A stretch of 64,000 bases of DNA, from NCBI RefSeq assembly GCF_026343185.1, contig NZ_JAPEMA010000001.1:1860001-1924000 (forward strand), in the 5' to 3' direction. The notes beneath the pieces were generated by a model. That model searched no databases. It saw nothing but the letters and a program-made list of their open reading frames with translations, and was not told the origin of the DNA. Shown one piece after another: positions 1-9,138 of the stretch (positions are counted from its first letter, which is position 1; every line of letters starts with the position of its first letter). The translations under genes were made by a program, and so were the position numbers. The stretch comes from Streptomyces sp. NBC_00091 (lineage in GTDB: Bacteria; Actinomycetota; Actinomycetes; Streptomycetales; Streptomycetaceae).

Positions 1-187
1 TCCGGACGCGGGCAATGGCGTTCTTGCGACGGCCCAGGCCGGCGGCCGGCTGGGGGTCACCGAAGCGACCGGCAAGGGACTCGGAGGTGTAGTCGCCCTC
101 GACGACGACCTCGGACTCGCTGGTGTACTCCTCGACGTTGCCCTCGAACTCTTCGACGGGGGTCGTCTCGGCGGTGGTCTCGGCCAC
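1..187 (-). CDS. rpsI: 30S ribosomal protein S9, N-terminal part (cut by window edge)
   Basis: The first 62 codons of S9 are visible; the rest lies beyond base 1. S9 is a small-subunit protein whose C-terminal tail reaches the P-site tRNA. The GTG start at 187-185 is preceded by GAGGAG at a 5-base distance. The N-terminus carries the acidic actinobacterial extension (VEEFEGNVEEYTSESE) before the conserved GRRKNAIARVR stretch where the S9 fold begins. It follows rplM with a 42-base gap on the same strand, the usual rplM-rpsI operon. Identity is clear from these residues and this neighbour; the catalogue length cannot be checked. Confidence 0.95.
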   Translation of the reverse strand, partial: MAETTAETTPVEEFEGNVEEYTSESEVVVEGDYTSESLAGRFGDPQPAAGLGRRKNAIARVR

Positions 188-229
188 GATGCTCCTCAGA
201 ATTTTCTACGTCTTAGGGGGTGGCCGGAA

Positions 230-673
230 CTACTGCGCGACCTGGGTGATCTCGAACGGCACCGGCTGCTGGGCAGCGTGGGGGTGCGTGTCGCCCGAGT
301 AGACCTTCAGCTTCGAGAGCATCTGACGGCCCAGGGTGTTCTTGGGGAGCATGCCCTTGACGGCCTTCTCGACGGCCTTCTCCGGGTTGTCACGGAGCAG
401 GTCGTCGTAACGCACCGAACGCAGACCACCCGGGAAGCCGGAGTGGCGGTACGCCATCTTCTGGGACGCCTTGTTGCCGGACAGGTGAACCTTGTCGGCG
501 TTGACGATGATGACGAAGTCGCCCATGTCCATGTGGGGGGCGTAAGTCGGCTTGTGCTTGCCCCGCAGGAGGGCAGCGGCCTGGGTCGCCAGACGGCCGA
601 GGACAACGTCCTGGGCGTCGATGACGAGCCACTGGCGCGAGATGTCGCCGGGCTTGGGGCTGAACGTACGCAC
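230..673 (-). CDS. rplM: 50S ribosomal protein L13
   Basis: L13 (147 aa) is an early-assembly 23S rRNA-binding protein. The start is GTG (reads GTG CGT ACG); the protein opens [15 protein letters not shown] and contains [12 protein letters not shown] and [15 protein letters not shown], both typical of L13. It heads the rplM-rpsI operon. The 234 bases upstream, up to the GT87 gene, must hold its promoter and leader, but I could not pick a convincing -35/-10 pair there. Overlapping open frames on the other strand are shadows. Confidence 0.97.
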   Translation of the reverse strand: MRTFSPKPGDISRQWLVIDAQDVVLGRLATQAAALLRGKHKPTYAPHMDMGDFVIIVNADKVHLSGNKASQKMAYRHSGFPGGLRSVRYDDLLRDNPEKAVEKAVKGMLPKNTLGRQMLSKLKVYSGDTHPHAAQQPVPFEITQVAQ

Positions 674-907
674 GCGTATGCCTTCGCTTCTTCAGTGGTG
701 GGTCATCCCCGGGGGGTGAGCCCGAGGGACGGGTCCTGACATGGGTCACCACGGACGATCACGACAGCCCTGGTTCACATCGGGGACGCAACCCGTGTGT
801 ACCGCTGGTCATCGGCCCGGTGGACCGGCGTAAGGCAAATTCACGTGAGAATGAGCAAGCCAATACGCATAACGAACCAGCAGGGTACCCCTGAAGACCT
901 GGAAGGG

Positions 908-2191
908 TCAAAACGCGGTCCGCGATCCCGTCGAAACGGGGGTAGCGGCGCACTCCGGTTCGGTCCTGGGTGGGGACCCCGTAGTTCGTACGAGTTCCAG
1001 AGTACCCCGGCGCCGCCGCAGCGCTCGCCGCGCCAGCAGACCGGCCAGCCCGCACAGGGTCGCCATGTCCTTGAAGGCCCGCCGCTTGGCCGCCAGCTCC
1101 GACGGCCACGGCACACCCGCCGTCTGGGGCAGCAGGGCCGCCCAGAACCAGGGCGAGCGCGGCATCGAGCCGGCCCGCACCCCCGACACCAGCAGCACCG
1201 GAACCACCACCAGCAGGTAGTGGTCGAAGGACGGCCGCGACACCAGGAACGCGGCCAGCATCACCATGCACGCCGTCTCCACGAGCCGCAGCTCGCCCCC
1301 GTCGCCCTCCGCGTCCGGCCGCCGCCACCGCGCCCAGGCCGCCCACAGCCCGCCCAGCGCCCCCGCGCCCGCCAGCACCACCGCCACCGGCTCCGGCACC
1401 CCCAGCCGCGGCAGCACCGCGATCGGCGAGGCGTCCCACGGCAGCGCGTAGGCGTCCTGGCCCTTGAACAGGAAGGGCAGGGTCTTGGTGAAGAACAGCG
1501 TCGGGCTCGGCATCAGCAGGGCCCCCAGCAGCGACATCCCCACCGGCACCAGCACCGCCACCGCCAGCCCGCGCCACTGCCGGGCCAGTACGAAGAGCAG
1601 CCCCAGCGGCACCAGCATCGGCTTGCAGGCGATCGCCAGCCCCACCACCAGCCCCGCAGCGCCCCACGACCGCCGGTGCGCGAGCAGCAGGGCCACCGGC
1701 AGCGCGGCCGCCGAGATCGCCGTCCAGTTGCCGAGCATCACGAGGTTCACGTACGGCTTGTAGGCCAGCGCGAGCAGCCCGAAGCCCCCGACCGCCATGC
1801 GCGAGCACAGCGGCACCGAGAACAGCCGCAGCGAAGCCCACCACCCGGCGCCCAGCAGCCCCGTCATCCCCACCGGCAGCAGCCAGCGCAGCACCGCCTG
1901 CGGCACCATCGCCTCCGGCACCGCCATGATCACGGCACTGGGCAGGTACAGGAACCGCTTGTCCTCGTACGGCGAGACCCCCGCCAGCAGCGCGTCGGCC
2001 GCCTTCACCACGAAGGCGTTGTCCGAGCCCCACTTCGTCTGCAGGCTCGCCGACACGGCGATGACCAGCAGGATCCCGGCAGAGACCCACCGCCACGGCC
2101 GCGGCGCCGGCCCCAGCAGCCAGGCGGTCACCCGGCCCGCCGTGGACGGCCGGTCCCATCGCATGAGCCAGATGCTAGGCCGCAGCCCCAC
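908..2191 (-). CDS. GT87-family polyprenol-phosphate-mannose-dependent mannosyltransferase-like membrane protein
   Basis: A 427-aa integral membrane protein resembling the GT87 (DUF2029) family, whose studied actinobacterial members transfer mannose from polyprenyl-phosphate-mannose to glycolipids on the outer face of the membrane. Visible features are a TM helix at about 32-50, then NAFVVKAADALLAGVSPYE, a stretch common to the family, and roughly ten further hydrophobic segments ending in a basic tail. The GTG start has GAGGAGGAG six bases upstream, which decides it over the in-frame ATG at 2164. It starts 40 bases after the ABC-F stop on the same strand. The acceptor substrate is not predictable from sequence. 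Confidence 0.75.
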   Translation of the reverse strand: MGLRPSIWLMRWDRPSTAGRVTAWLLGPAPRPWRWVSAGILLVIAVSASLQTKWGSDNAFVVKAADALLAGVSPYEDKRFLYLPSAVIMAVPEAMVPQAVLRWLLPVGMTGLLGAGWWASLRLFSVPLCSRMAVGGFGLLALAYKPYVNLVMLGNWTAISAAALPVALLLAHRRSWGAAGLVVGLAIACKPMLVPLGLLFVLARQWRGLAVAVLVPVGMSLLGALLMPSPTLFFTKTLPFLFKGQDAYALPWDASPIAVLPRLGVPEPVAVVLAGAGALGGLWAAWARWRRPDAEGDGGELRLVETACMVMLAAFLVSRPSFDHYLLVVVPVLLVSGVRAGSMPRSPWFWAALLPQTAGVPWPSELAAKRRAFKDMATLCGLAGLLARRALRRRRGTLELVRTTGSPPRTEPECAATPVSTGSRTAF

Positions 2192-2230
2192 AGCTCTCCT
2201 CCTCGACCCGCCGAGGGGGAGATCGCCCCC

Positions 2231-3859
2231 TCAGCGCTTGCGCTCGACCCTACGTTCGTCCCAGACGGGTTCTTGAGTCTCCCGCACAACACCGTCTGAA
2301 CCGAAGACCAAGTAACGGTCAAATGTCCGCGCGAACCACCGGTCGTGCGTGACGCACAGCACAGTCCCGTCGTACGACTCCAGGCCGTCCTGGAGGGCCT
2401 CCGCCGACTCCAGGTCGAGGTTGTCCGTCGGCTCGTCCAGCAGCAGCGCCGTGGTCCCGGCCAGCTCCAGCAGCAGGATCTGGAAACGCGCCTGCTGGCC
2501 GCCCGAGAGCTTCTCGAAGGGCTGCTCCGCCTGGCGCTCCAGCTCGTAGCGGCGCAGGGCGCCCATCGCCGCGCCGAGCGGCTTCGCCGCCTCCGTCCAC
2601 AGGATGTCCACGAGCGTGCGGCCGAACAGCTCCGGGTGGGCGTGGGTCTGCGCGAAATGGCCGGGAAGCACCCGCGCGCCCAGCTTCCAGTTGCCCGTGT
2701 GCTTGACCTCCTCGCCCGCCAGCAGCCGCAGGAAGTGCGACTTGCCGGAGCCGTTGGAGCCGAGCACCGCGACCCGCTCCCCGTAGAACACCTCCAGCGA
2801 GAACGGCTTCATCAGGCCGGTCAGCTCCAGGTTCTCCACGGTCAGGGCGCGCACCCCGGTCCGGCCGCCCTTGAGGCGCATCCGGATGTCCTGCTCGCGC
2901 GGCGGCTCCGGCGGCGGGCCGGCCTCCTCGAACTTCTGGAAGCGGGTCTGCATCGCCCGGTACCGCGAGGCCATGTCGGGGCTGGAGGCGGCCTGGTTGC
3001 GCAGCCGCAGCACCAAGGCCTTCAGCCGCGCGTGCTCCTCGTCCCAGCGGCGCTTGAGCTCCTCGAAGCGCGCGAAGCGCTCCTTGCGGGCGTCGTGGTA
3101 GGTGGCGAAGCCCCCACCGTGCACCCACACGTCACTCCCCGTCGGGCTCGCCTCCAGGCTGATGATCTTCTCGGCGGCCTGGGTGAGCAGCTCCCGGTCG
3201 TGGGAGACGAAGAGCACCGTCTTGCGGGTGGCCCGCAGCTGCTCCTCCAGCCAGCGCTTGCCGGGCACGTCGAGGTAGTTGTCCGGCTCGTCGAGCAGCA
3301 GTACCTCGTCCGGCCCGCGCAGCAGCGCCTCCAGGACCAGCCGCTTCTGCTCACCGCCCGACAGCGTGCGCACCTCGCGGAACTGGGCGCTGTCGTACGG
3401 GATCGCCAGCGCGGCCATGGTGCAGACGTCCCACAGGGTCTCCGCCTCGTAGCCCTGGACGTCGGCCCAGTCGCTCAGCGCCTGCGCGTACGCCATCTGC
3501 GCGGCCTCGTCGTCCACCGTCAGGATCAGGTGCTCGGCCTGGTCCACGGCCTTCGCGGCCTCCCGGATCCGCGGCTGCGCCACCGAGACCAGCAGGTCCC
3601 GTACGGTCGTCTCGTCGCGGACCGAGCCCACGAACTGCGACATCACGCCGAGGCCGCCGCTGATGGAGACCCCGCCGCCGTGCGGCTGCAGCTCCCCGGA
3701 GATCAGCTTCAGCAGGGTGGTCTTGCCGGCGCCGTTCGCCCCCACCAGGGCCACCACCGACCCCTCCCCCACGCGGAAGGAGACGTCGGGGAGCAGGACC
3801 CGCCCGTCGGGAAGGTAGTACTCCAGGTGGCTGGCTTCGAGATGTCCCATGCCGGGCAT
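2231..3859 (-). CDS. ABC-F family ATPase (ribosome-associated type)
   Basis: A 542-aa soluble protein with two ABC ATPase modules and no membrane helices, the ABC-F architecture. Walker A sits at 40-47 (GANGAGKT) and 367-374 (GSNGSGKS), signatures at 166-171 (LSGGEQ) and 451-456 (LSGGQQ), Walker B plus catalytic Glu at 187-197 (LLLDEPDNYLD) and 472-482 (LLLDEPTDNLD). A charged, Arg/Lys-rich linker lies between them at about 255-320, where ABC-F proteins carry the arm that reaches the P-site tRNA. ABC-F proteins act on stalled ribosomes, some giving antibiotic resistance; which subtype this is cannot be told. An in-frame ATG at 3850 (MGHLEASH) is an equally good start; neither has a clear ribosome site. 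Confidence 0.85.
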   Translation of the reverse strand: MPGMGHLEASHLEYYLPDGRVLLPDVSFRVGEGSVVALVGANGAGKTTLLKLISGELQPHGGGVSISGGLGVMSQFVGSVRDETTVRDLLVSVAQPRIREAAKAVDQAEHLILTVDDEAAQMAYAQALSDWADVQGYEAETLWDVCTMAALAIPYDSAQFREVRTLSGGEQKRLVLEALLRGPDEVLLLDEPDNYLDVPGKRWLEEQLRATRKTVLFVSHDRELLTQAAEKIISLEASPTGSDVWVHGGGFATYHDARKERFARFEELKRRWDEEHARLKALVLRLRNQAASSPDMASRYRAMQTRFQKFEEAGPPPEPPREQDIRMRLKGGRTGVRALTVENLELTGLMKPFSLEVFYGERVAVLGSNGSGKSHFLRLLAGEEVKHTGNWKLGARVLPGHFAQTHAHPELFGRTLVDILWTEAAKPLGAAMGALRRYELERQAEQPFEKLSGGQQARFQILLLELAGTTALLLDEPTDNLDLESAEALQDGLESYDGTVLCVTHDRWFARTFDRYLVFGSDGVVRETQEPVWDERRVERKR

Positions 3860-3905
3860 TGTCCCGGCCCGGCGGCGATCCGCCCAAACGGATTCCCGCG
3901 AGGGG

Positions 3906-4757
3906 TCAGCAGCAGCCGGCCCCGGGGAGGGTGCGCACGTTCCGCGCCTCCTTGCTGCGGGCGGCCAGCAGCTCGTCCGCCGGGTAGCCGACCTCCTCCA
4001 GGGTGAGCCCGTGCGGCTTCACCACGTGCACGGAGGAGTCCCGTACGGCCGCGGCCAGCACCTGCCCGGGCCATTCGACCGGCCGGTGCCCGTCGCCCAC
4101 GTGGAGGAGCGCTCCGACCAGCGAGCGGACCATGTTGTGGCAGAACGCGTCCGCGCGGACCGTCGCGGTGATGATCCCGTCCTCGGCCCGCTCCCAGCTG
4201 AGCTGCTGGAGCGTACGGATGGTCGTGGCGCCCTCGCGCTTCTTGCAGTACGCGGCGAAGTCGTGCTCGCCGACCAGCGCGGCGGCGGCCTCGTTCATGG
4301 CGTCCACGTCCAGGGGCCACTGGTGCCACAGCACGTGCCCGCGGCGCAGCGGGTCCACGCCGGCCTGGTGGTCGCCGACGCGGTAGGCGTAGCGGCGCCA
4401 GATGGCCGAGAACCGCGCGTTGAAGCCCTCGGGGGCCTCGGCGGCCTTCCACACCCGTACGTCGTGCGGCAGGCGCCCCGCGAGGCGCCGCAGCAGCTTG
4501 TCCCGGTGCTCGGCCCACACCTCCTCGGCCACGTCGAACTGCGCGACCTGCCCGCGGGCGTGCACCCCGGCGTCGGTGCGTCCGGCCACGGTCAGATCGA
4601 CCGGCTCGGACAGCCGCATCACGGTCTTCAGGGCGGACTCCAGCTCGCCCTGGACGGTCCGCAGCGTGCGCTGCTTCGCCCAGCCGGAGAAGTCCTTGCC
4701 GTCGTACGACAGGTCCAGCCGCACCCGGACGTGCCCGGGCTCCACCTCGTCACTCAC
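3906..4757 (-). CDS. truA: tRNA pseudouridine(38-40) synthase TruA
   Basis: TruA (283 aa) converts uridines 38-40 of the tRNA anticodon stem-loop to pseudouridine. The catalytic Asp is D62 in the motif [10 protein letters not shown] (58-67). The conserved [17 protein letters not shown] opening and the [13 protein letters not shown] segment also match the family. The GTG start is used, with GAGAGGA about nine bases upstream. It lies last in the leftward alpha-operon order, but a strong hairpin at 4790-4824 separates it from rplQ, so it may depend on read-through. Confidence 0.96.
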   Translation of the reverse strand: MSDEVEPGHVRVRLDLSYDGKDFSGWAKQRTLRTVQGELESALKTVMRLSEPVDLTVAGRTDAGVHARGQVAQFDVAEEVWAEHRDKLLRRLAGRLPHDVRVWKAAEAPEGFNARFSAIWRRYAYRVGDHQAGVDPLRRGHVLWHQWPLDVDAMNEAAAALVGEHDFAAYCKKREGATTIRTLQQLSWERAEDGIITATVRADAFCHNMVRSLVGALLHVGDGHRPVEWPGQVLAAAVRDSSVHVVKPHGLTLEEVGYPADELLAARSKEARNVRTLPGAGCC

Positions 4758-4789
4758 GTGACAGATCCTCTCAGACGCACAGAAATGCA

Positions 4790-4824
4790 GAACGGGCCCG
4801 CCCCGGAAGGGGGCGGGCCCGTTC
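4790..4824 (-). terminator. rplQ-truA intergenic hairpin (terminator)
   Basis: A perfect 15-bp stem (GAACGGGCCCGCCCC at 4790-4804 with its complement at 4810-4824) and a 5-base loop, just past rplQ in the direction of transcription. There is no T-tract, as is common in high-GC genomes. It probably ends or reduces most transcripts of the S10-spc-alpha block before truA. Confidence 0.8.
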
Positions 4825-4856
4825 AGAGCCGTTCAAGCAAGCGTGATCCCGAAGGA

Positions 4857-5318
4857 TCAGGCCTCCTTGGTCTCCTCGGCGGGGGTCTCGACAGCCTCCG
4901 CCTCCTTGACCGCGCGCTTGGTGGCGGCCTCGGCCTCACCGGTGGCCTGCTGGGCGACCGTCAGGGCCTCGACCAGCTCGATGACCGCCATCGGGGCGTT
5001 GTCGCCACGACGGTTGCCGATCTTGGTGATGCGCGTGTAACCACCGGGGCGGTTCTCGTAGCGCGGGGCGATCTCGGTGAACAGCGTGTGCACGATGCTC
5101 TTGTCCGTGATCGTCTGCAGCACCAGGCGACGGTTGTGGATGTCGCCCTTCTTGGCCTTGGTGACCAGACGCTCGGCGTAGGGACGCAGGCGACGGGCCT
5201 TGGCCTCGGTGGTGGTGATGCGGCCGTGCTCGAAGAGCGCCTTCGCGAGGTTCGCGAGGAGGTGCTTCTCGTGCGCGGCGGAGCCGCCCAGGCGGGCACC
5301 CTTTGCGGGACGCGGCAT
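4857..5318 (-). CDS. rplQ: 50S ribosomal protein L17
   Basis: L17 (153 aa) binds 23S rRNA domain III near the exit tunnel. The opening [20 protein letters not shown] and the [17 protein letters not shown] segment are diagnostic. After about residue 118 it carries an Ala/Glu-rich tail ([17 protein letters not shown]) longer than the bacterial core, usual in actinomycetes. The ATG start has GGAG upstream. It follows rpoA by 104 bases, a gap holding the hairpin at 5392-5415. Confidence 0.97.
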   Translation of the reverse strand: MPRPAKGARLGGSAAHEKHLLANLAKALFEHGRITTTEAKARRLRPYAERLVTKAKKGDIHNRRLVLQTITDKSIVHTLFTEIAPRYENRPGGYTRITKIGNRRGDNAPMAVIELVEALTVAQQATGEAEAATKRAVKEAEAVETPAEETKEA

Positions 5319-5391
5319 TGTTACTCCTTCAAATCTGCACCGGCCGTGTCAGGTACCGGAGTCAGTTCCCTCAAGCGGTCGCGAGAGGGGG

Positions 5392-5415
5392 TGTGGGGGG
5401 CGTGAGCCCCCCACA
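5392..5415 (-). other. rpoA-rplQ intercistronic hairpin
   Basis: A perfect 10-bp stem (TGTGGGGGGC at 5392-5401, GCCCCCCACA at 5406-5415) with a 4-base loop lies 7 bases past the rpoA stop. Because rplQ follows on the same strand it is more likely a processing or 3'-end-stabilising structure, or a leaky terminator, than a full stop. Function is inferred only from position. Confidence 0.55.
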
Positions 5416-5422
5416 AGCTTTT

Positions 5423-6445
5423 CTAGTACTGCTCGGTCTCGACGAAACCGGCGTCCGCGTCGTCGTCGGCGCCAAAGGCATCGGCGGCGGCGGTCGGGTC
5501 GAATCCGGGCGGGCTGTCCTTGAGGGCCAGGCCCATGCCGGCCAGCTTCGCCTTGACCTCGTCGATCGACTTCGCACCGAAGTTGCGGATGTCGAGCAGG
5601 TCGGCCTCGGAGCGGGCGACGAGCTCACCCACGGAGTGGATGCCCTCGCGCTTGAGGCAGTTGTACGACCGAACGGTGAGCTCGAGCTCCTCGATCGGCA
5701 GCGCCAGATCGGCGGCCAGGGCCGCGTCCGTCGGCGAGGGGCCCATGTCGATGCCCTCGGCGTCGATGTTGAGCTCGCGGGCCAGACCGAACAGCTCGAC
5801 CAGGGTCTTACCGGCGGACGCCATGGCGTCGCGCGGGCGCATGGCCTGCTTGGTCTCGACGTCGACGATCAGCTTGTCGAAGTCGGTGCGCTGCTCGACT
5901 CGGGTCGCCTCGACCTTGTAGGTGACCTTGAGGACCGGGCTGTAGATGGAGTCGATCGGGATGCGACCGATCTCCTGGCCCAGCTGCTTGTTCTGGACGG
6001 CGGAGACGTAGCCGCGACCGCGCTCGACGGTCAGCTCCATCTCCAGCTTGCCCTTGCCGTTGAGCGTGGCGAGGACCAGGTCCGGGTTGTGCACCTCGAC
6101 ACCGGCCGGGGGCGCGATGTCGGCAGCGGTGACCAGGCCGGGACCCTGCTTGCGCAGGTACATCACGACCGGCTCGTCGTGCTCCGAGGAGACGACCAGC
6201 TGCTTGATGTTGAGGATGATGTCCGTGACGTCTTCCTTGACGCCCGGCACGGTGGTGAACTCGTGCAGGACGCCGTCCACGCGGATGCTGGTGACAGCGG
6301 CACCCGGGATGGAGGACAGGAGGGTACGGCGCAGGGAGTTGCCGAGGGTGTAGCCGAAGCCCGGCTCCAGCGGCTCGATCACGAACCGCGAGCGGTACTC
6401 GTCGACGACCTCTTCGGTCAGCGAAGGACGCTGAGCGATAAGCAT
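5423..6445 (-). CDS. rpoA: DNA-directed RNA polymerase alpha subunit
   Basis: RpoA (340 aa) dimerises to nucleate RNA polymerase assembly. The N-terminal domain has [20 protein letters not shown] (about 29-48), the assembly motif; the C-terminal domain contains [19 protein letters not shown] and [14 protein letters not shown], the helix-hairpin-helix that contacts UP-element DNA and activators. The acidic tail ([18 protein letters not shown]) is usual in actinomycetes. The length equals the 340 aa I recall for Streptomyces RpoA. ATG start; it lies between rpsK and rplQ in the alpha operon. Confidence 0.98.
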   Translation of the reverse strand: MLIAQRPSLTEEVVDEYRSRFVIEPLEPGFGYTLGNSLRRTLLSSIPGAAVTSIRVDGVLHEFTTVPGVKEDVTDIILNIKQLVVSSEHDEPVVMYLRKQGPGLVTAADIAPPAGVEVHNPDLVLATLNGKGKLEMELTVERGRGYVSAVQNKQLGQEIGRIPIDSIYSPVLKVTYKVEATRVEQRTDFDKLIVDVETKQAMRPRDAMASAGKTLVELFGLARELNIDAEGIDMGPSPTDAALAADLALPIEELELTVRSYNCLKREGIHSVGELVARSEADLLDIRNFGAKSIDEVKAKLAGMGLALKDSPPGFDPTAAADAFGADDDADAGFVETEQY

Positions 6446-6523
6446 GTCTGTTCCTTCAGTCGTGGACGCCCACTATTTGACGCCCGACGGGTGCGGCCGG
6501 GAGGCCGCGGACTTACAAGGGTA

Positions 6524-6561
6524 CGGGCGGTACGTCCCCCGCGAAGGGTTCGTACCGCCCG
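6524..6561 (-). other. rpsK-rpoA intercistronic inverted repeat
   Basis: CGGGCGGTACG at 6524-6534 pairs perfectly with CGTACCGCCCG at 6551-6561 (11 bp); the 16-base loop can form an inner CCC/GGG pairing. It occupies the middle of the 149-base rpsK-rpoA gap, with no T-tract. A transcript-processing or partial-termination role that sets RpoA level relative to the upstream ribosomal proteins is possible but inferred. Confidence 0.5.
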
Positions 6562-6594
6562 GACACTCAAAGACGCACAGGTGCGTCCGCTGCG

Positions 6595-6999
6595 TCAGAC
6601 GCGGCGGCGCTTCGGCGGGCGGCAGCCGTTGTGCGGGGTGGGGGTGACGTCCTGGATCGAGCCGACCTCGAGGCCGGTGGCCTGGAGGGAGCGGATCGCG
6701 GTCTCGCGGCCGGAGCCCGGACCCTTGACGAAGACGTCAACCTTGCGCATGCCGTGCTCCTGCGCGCGGCGGGCGGCCGACTCGGCGGCCATCTGCGCGG
6801 CGAAGGGGGTGGACTTGCGCGAGCCCTTGAAGCCGACGTGGCCGGCGGAGGCCCAGGAGATCACGTTGCCCGAGGGGTCCGTGATCGAGACGATGGTGTT
6901 GTTGAACGTGCTCTTGATGTGGGCGTGCCCGTGAGCGACGTTCTTCTTTTCCTTGCGGCGCACCTTCTTGGCAGCGCCCTGACGACCCTTGGGGGGCAT
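6595..6999 (-). CDS. rpsK: 30S ribosomal protein S11
   Basis: S11 (134 aa) lies on the platform near the Shine-Dalgarno/anti-Shine-Dalgarno helix. The sequence has a Lys/Arg-rich N-terminus, the diagnostic [19 protein letters not shown] and [15 protein letters not shown] blocks and the [12 protein letters not shown]-terminus. ATG start with GGAG upstream. It lies between rpsM and rpoA in the alpha operon; no rpsD follows, so S4 must be encoded elsewhere, as I would expect for an actinomycete. Confidence 0.97.
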   Translation of the reverse strand: MPPKGRQGAAKKVRRKEKKNVAHGHAHIKSTFNNTIVSITDPSGNVISWASAGHVGFKGSRKSTPFAAQMAAESAARRAQEHGMRKVDVFVKGPGSGRETAIRSLQATGLEVGSIQDVTPTPHNGCRPPKRRRV

Positions 7000-7053
7000 C
7001 TAAATCTCCTACGGGAGGTGGTCGGTCCTACAGCGCAAGACCGCTGAACAGGA

Positions 7054-7434
7054 CTACTTCTTGCCCGGCTTCTTCTTACCGGCGATCGCGCGACGCGGGC
7101 CCTTGCGGGTACGCGCGTTCGTGCTGGTGCGCTGGCCGTGCACCGGGAGGCCGCGACGGTGGCGGATACCCTGGTAGCACTGGATCTCGATCTTGCGGCG
7201 AATGTCGCCCTGGATCTCGCGGCGGAGGTCACCCTCGGTACGGAGGTTGGCGTCCACGTACTCGCGGATCTTGACGAGGTCCTCTTCGGCCAGGTCACGA
7301 ACGCGGGTGTTCGGGTTCACGCCCGTGGAGTCGAGGATCTCCTTGGACCGGGTGCGCCCGATACCGAAGACGTAGGTGAGTGCGATCTCCACACGCTTTT
7401 CGCGCGGGATGTCAACACCGGAAACGCGTGCCAC
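7054..7434 (-). CDS. rpsM: 30S ribosomal protein S13
   Basis: S13 (126 aa) contacts the P-site tRNA and forms an intersubunit bridge. The open frame runs upstream to 7491, but the family start is the GTG at 7434-7432 ([19 protein letters not shown]), preceded by CAGGAG. The [15 protein letters not shown] block and the basic tail ending GKKKPGKK are typical. A 198-base spacer separates it from rpmJ and 54 bases from rpsK. Confidence 0.96.
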   Translation of the reverse strand: MARVSGVDIPREKRVEIALTYVFGIGRTRSKEILDSTGVNPNTRVRDLAEEDLVKIREYVDANLRTEGDLRREIQGDIRRKIEIQCYQGIRHRRGLPVHGQRTSTNARTRKGPRRAIAGKKKPGKK

Positions 7435-7632
7435 AAATGGCTCCTGTGTGTTCGGGGGTCTTCCGCAGAACCGGCCCCGACCGCCGACCACCCTTGATGG
7501 ATGGTGGTACGTCCGGGTCCCCGGCCCCCGCCGGAGGTGCCGCCGGCCCCTTGCAGGGCTGGGCGGGTTCTGCGTATGTACGTTTTCTTACGTCGCGCGA
7601 AGAACTGCGTAGTGCAGGTCGGTCGGCGTGCG

Positions 7633-7746
7633 TCAGCCCTGGCGCTGCTTGTGGCGCAGGTTGTCGCAGATGACCATGACCCGACCGTGACGGCGGATCA
7701 CCTTGCACTTGTCGCAGATCTTCTTGACGCTCGGCTTGACCTTCAT
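7633..7746 (-). CDS. rpmJ: 50S ribosomal protein L36 (zinc-ribbon form)
   Basis: A 37-aa protein starting [16 protein letters not shown] with ATG at 7746-7744 and GGAG upstream; the frame extends further but upstream residues do not resemble L36. Zinc ligands are present (C11, C14, C27, H32), so this is the C+ form. Streptomyces usually keep a zinc-free L36 paralogue under Zur control elsewhere, which cannot be seen here. It follows infA by 73 bases, the standard infA-rpmJ-rpsM order. Confidence 0.95.
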   Translation of the reverse strand: MKVKPSVKKICDKCKVIRRHGRVMVICDNLRHKQRQG

Positions 7747-7819
7747 GTTGGTGAGGTTCTCCGGGTCAGTGCCACCACCCGCACCGGGACGGATGCCCAG
7801 GCAGGAGTGAGGACAAGAT

Positions 7820-8041
7820 CTACTTGTATCGGTAGACGATCCGGCCACGCGTCAGGTCGTACGGAGACAGCTCCACAACGACCCGGTCATCGGGGAGGAT
7901 GCGGATGTAGTGCATACGCATCTTGCCGCTGATGTGCGCGAGGACCTTGTGACCGTTCTGGAGTTCCACCTTGAACATCGCGTTCGGGAGGGACTCGATC
8001 ACGGTGCCCTCGATTTCGATGGCACCTTGCTTCTTGGCCAC
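7820..8041 (-). CDS. infA: Translation initiation factor IF-1
   Basis: IF-1 (73 aa) is an OB-fold protein that occupies the 30S A site during initiation. The protein is [18 protein letters not shown] to RGRIVYRYK, with the [21 protein letters not shown] core (here ILPDD). The start is GTG at 8041-8039 with AAAGGCG upstream; the longer frame to 8107 adds residues foreign to the family. It opens the alpha operon, and a promoter is expected in the 152-base gap to map. Confidence 0.97.
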   Translation of the reverse strand: MAKKQGAIEIEGTVIESLPNAMFKVELQNGHKVLAHISGKMRMHYIRILPDDRVVVELSPYDLTRGRIVYRYK

Positions 8042-8122
8042 GCTTCGCCTTTCGAATCGGCTACCTTGATCGGCCCCGTGCGTCGCCATGCAGGCATGGA
8101 AGTGCACGAGAGCCGACGAGTC

Positions 8123-8128
8123 AGTCTA
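8123..8128 (-). promoter_or_regulatory. Candidate -10 element for infA (weak)
   Basis: TAGACT on the minus strand, 82 bases upstream of the infA start in the map-infA gap. It fits the actinobacterial TANNNT -10 pattern, but the bases 17-18 upstream are not a good -35, so this is a suggestion only. Confidence 0.3.
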
Positions 8129-8193
8129 CGTCAGGGCACCCAGAAAGACGAATCCGGAAAGTTTGCCCATGAGTCTAGATCATTAACCTGCGG

Positions 8194-9045
8194 CTACCCG
8201 AGCGGGTCGGGCGCGGTGGTCACGCCGTACTCCGCCAGCTTCGCCTTGCCGCAGTCCGGGCTGGTCAGGACGATCGGGCCGGCTTCCGTCAGCGCGATCG
8301 AGTGCTCCCAGTGCGAGGACCAGGTGCCGTCCGTCGTGATGACCGTCCAGTCGTCCGCCAGGACCTCCGTCTGCGCGGTGCCCAGGGAGACCATGGGCTC
8401 GATCGCCAGGCAGAGGCCCGGGACCAGCTTGATGCCCTTGCCCCGCTTGCGCGAGACGTAGTTCAGCAGGTGCGGGTCCATGTGCATCTCGGAGCCGATG
8501 CCGTGGCCGCCGTAGTCCTCGATGATCCCGAACTTGCCGAGGCTGTGCTCACCGGTGGCGGGCCGCGGCTGGCGCTTGATGTAGGTCTCGATCGCCTTCG
8601 AGATGTCCACCAGGCGGTTGCCGAGCTTCATGGCCGCGATGCCGGCCCACATCGACTCCTCGGTCACCCGGGACAGCTCGATCAGCTCCGGAGCGTGACC
8701 GGTGCCCACGAAGGCCGTGTAGGCGGCGTCGCCGTGCCAGCCGTCCACGATCGCGCCGGCGTCGATGGAGATGACGTCGCCGTCCTTCAGGACCGTCTTG
8801 TCGTCCGGGATGCCGTGGACGACGACCTCGTTCACCGAAGTGCAGATGGTCGCGGGGAAGCCCCCGTAGCCGAGGAAGTTCGACTTGGCCCCGGCGTCCG
8901 CGATCACCTTGCGGGCCACCATGTCCAGATCCCGCGTCGTGGCGCCCGGCACGGCCGCCTCACGGGTCGCCGCGTGGATCGCGGCGACGACCAGCCCTGC
9001 CTCGCGCATCTTCGCGATCTGCTCGGGGGTCTTCAGCTGAACCAT
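8194..9045 (-). CDS. map: Methionine aminopeptidase, type I
   Basis: MetAP (283 aa) removes the initiator Met from nascent proteins with two metal ions. The pita-bread fold motifs are in order: HGIPDDKTVLKDGDVISIDAGA (first Asp ligand), WHGDAAYTAFVG (second Asp), GHGIGSEMHMDP (His ligand), AIEPMVSLG (Glu ligand) and SSHWEHSIALTEAG (last Glu region). ATG start at 9045. Streptomyces may hold more than one map; this is the spc-operon copy, 93 bases after adk. Confidence 0.95.
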   Translation of the reverse strand: MVQLKTPEQIAKMREAGLVVAAIHAATREAAVPGATTRDLDMVARKVIADAGAKSNFLGYGGFPATICTSVNEVVVHGIPDDKTVLKDGDVISIDAGAIVDGWHGDAAYTAFVGTGHAPELIELSRVTEESMWAGIAAMKLGNRLVDISKAIETYIKRQPRPATGEHSLGKFGIIEDYGGHGIGSEMHMDPHLLNYVSRKRGKGIKLVPGLCLAIEPMVSLGTAQTEVLADDWTVITTDGTWSSHWEHSIALTEAGPIVLTSPDCGKAKLAEYGVTTAPDPLG

Positions 9046-9138
9046 CTACGGACCTTCCACCTTCGAAAACGGGTCTTCTCAACAGTACGGCCGCGATGCC
9101 CGAGGGACACCGCGGCCGTACTGGTCACACAGGGGTGA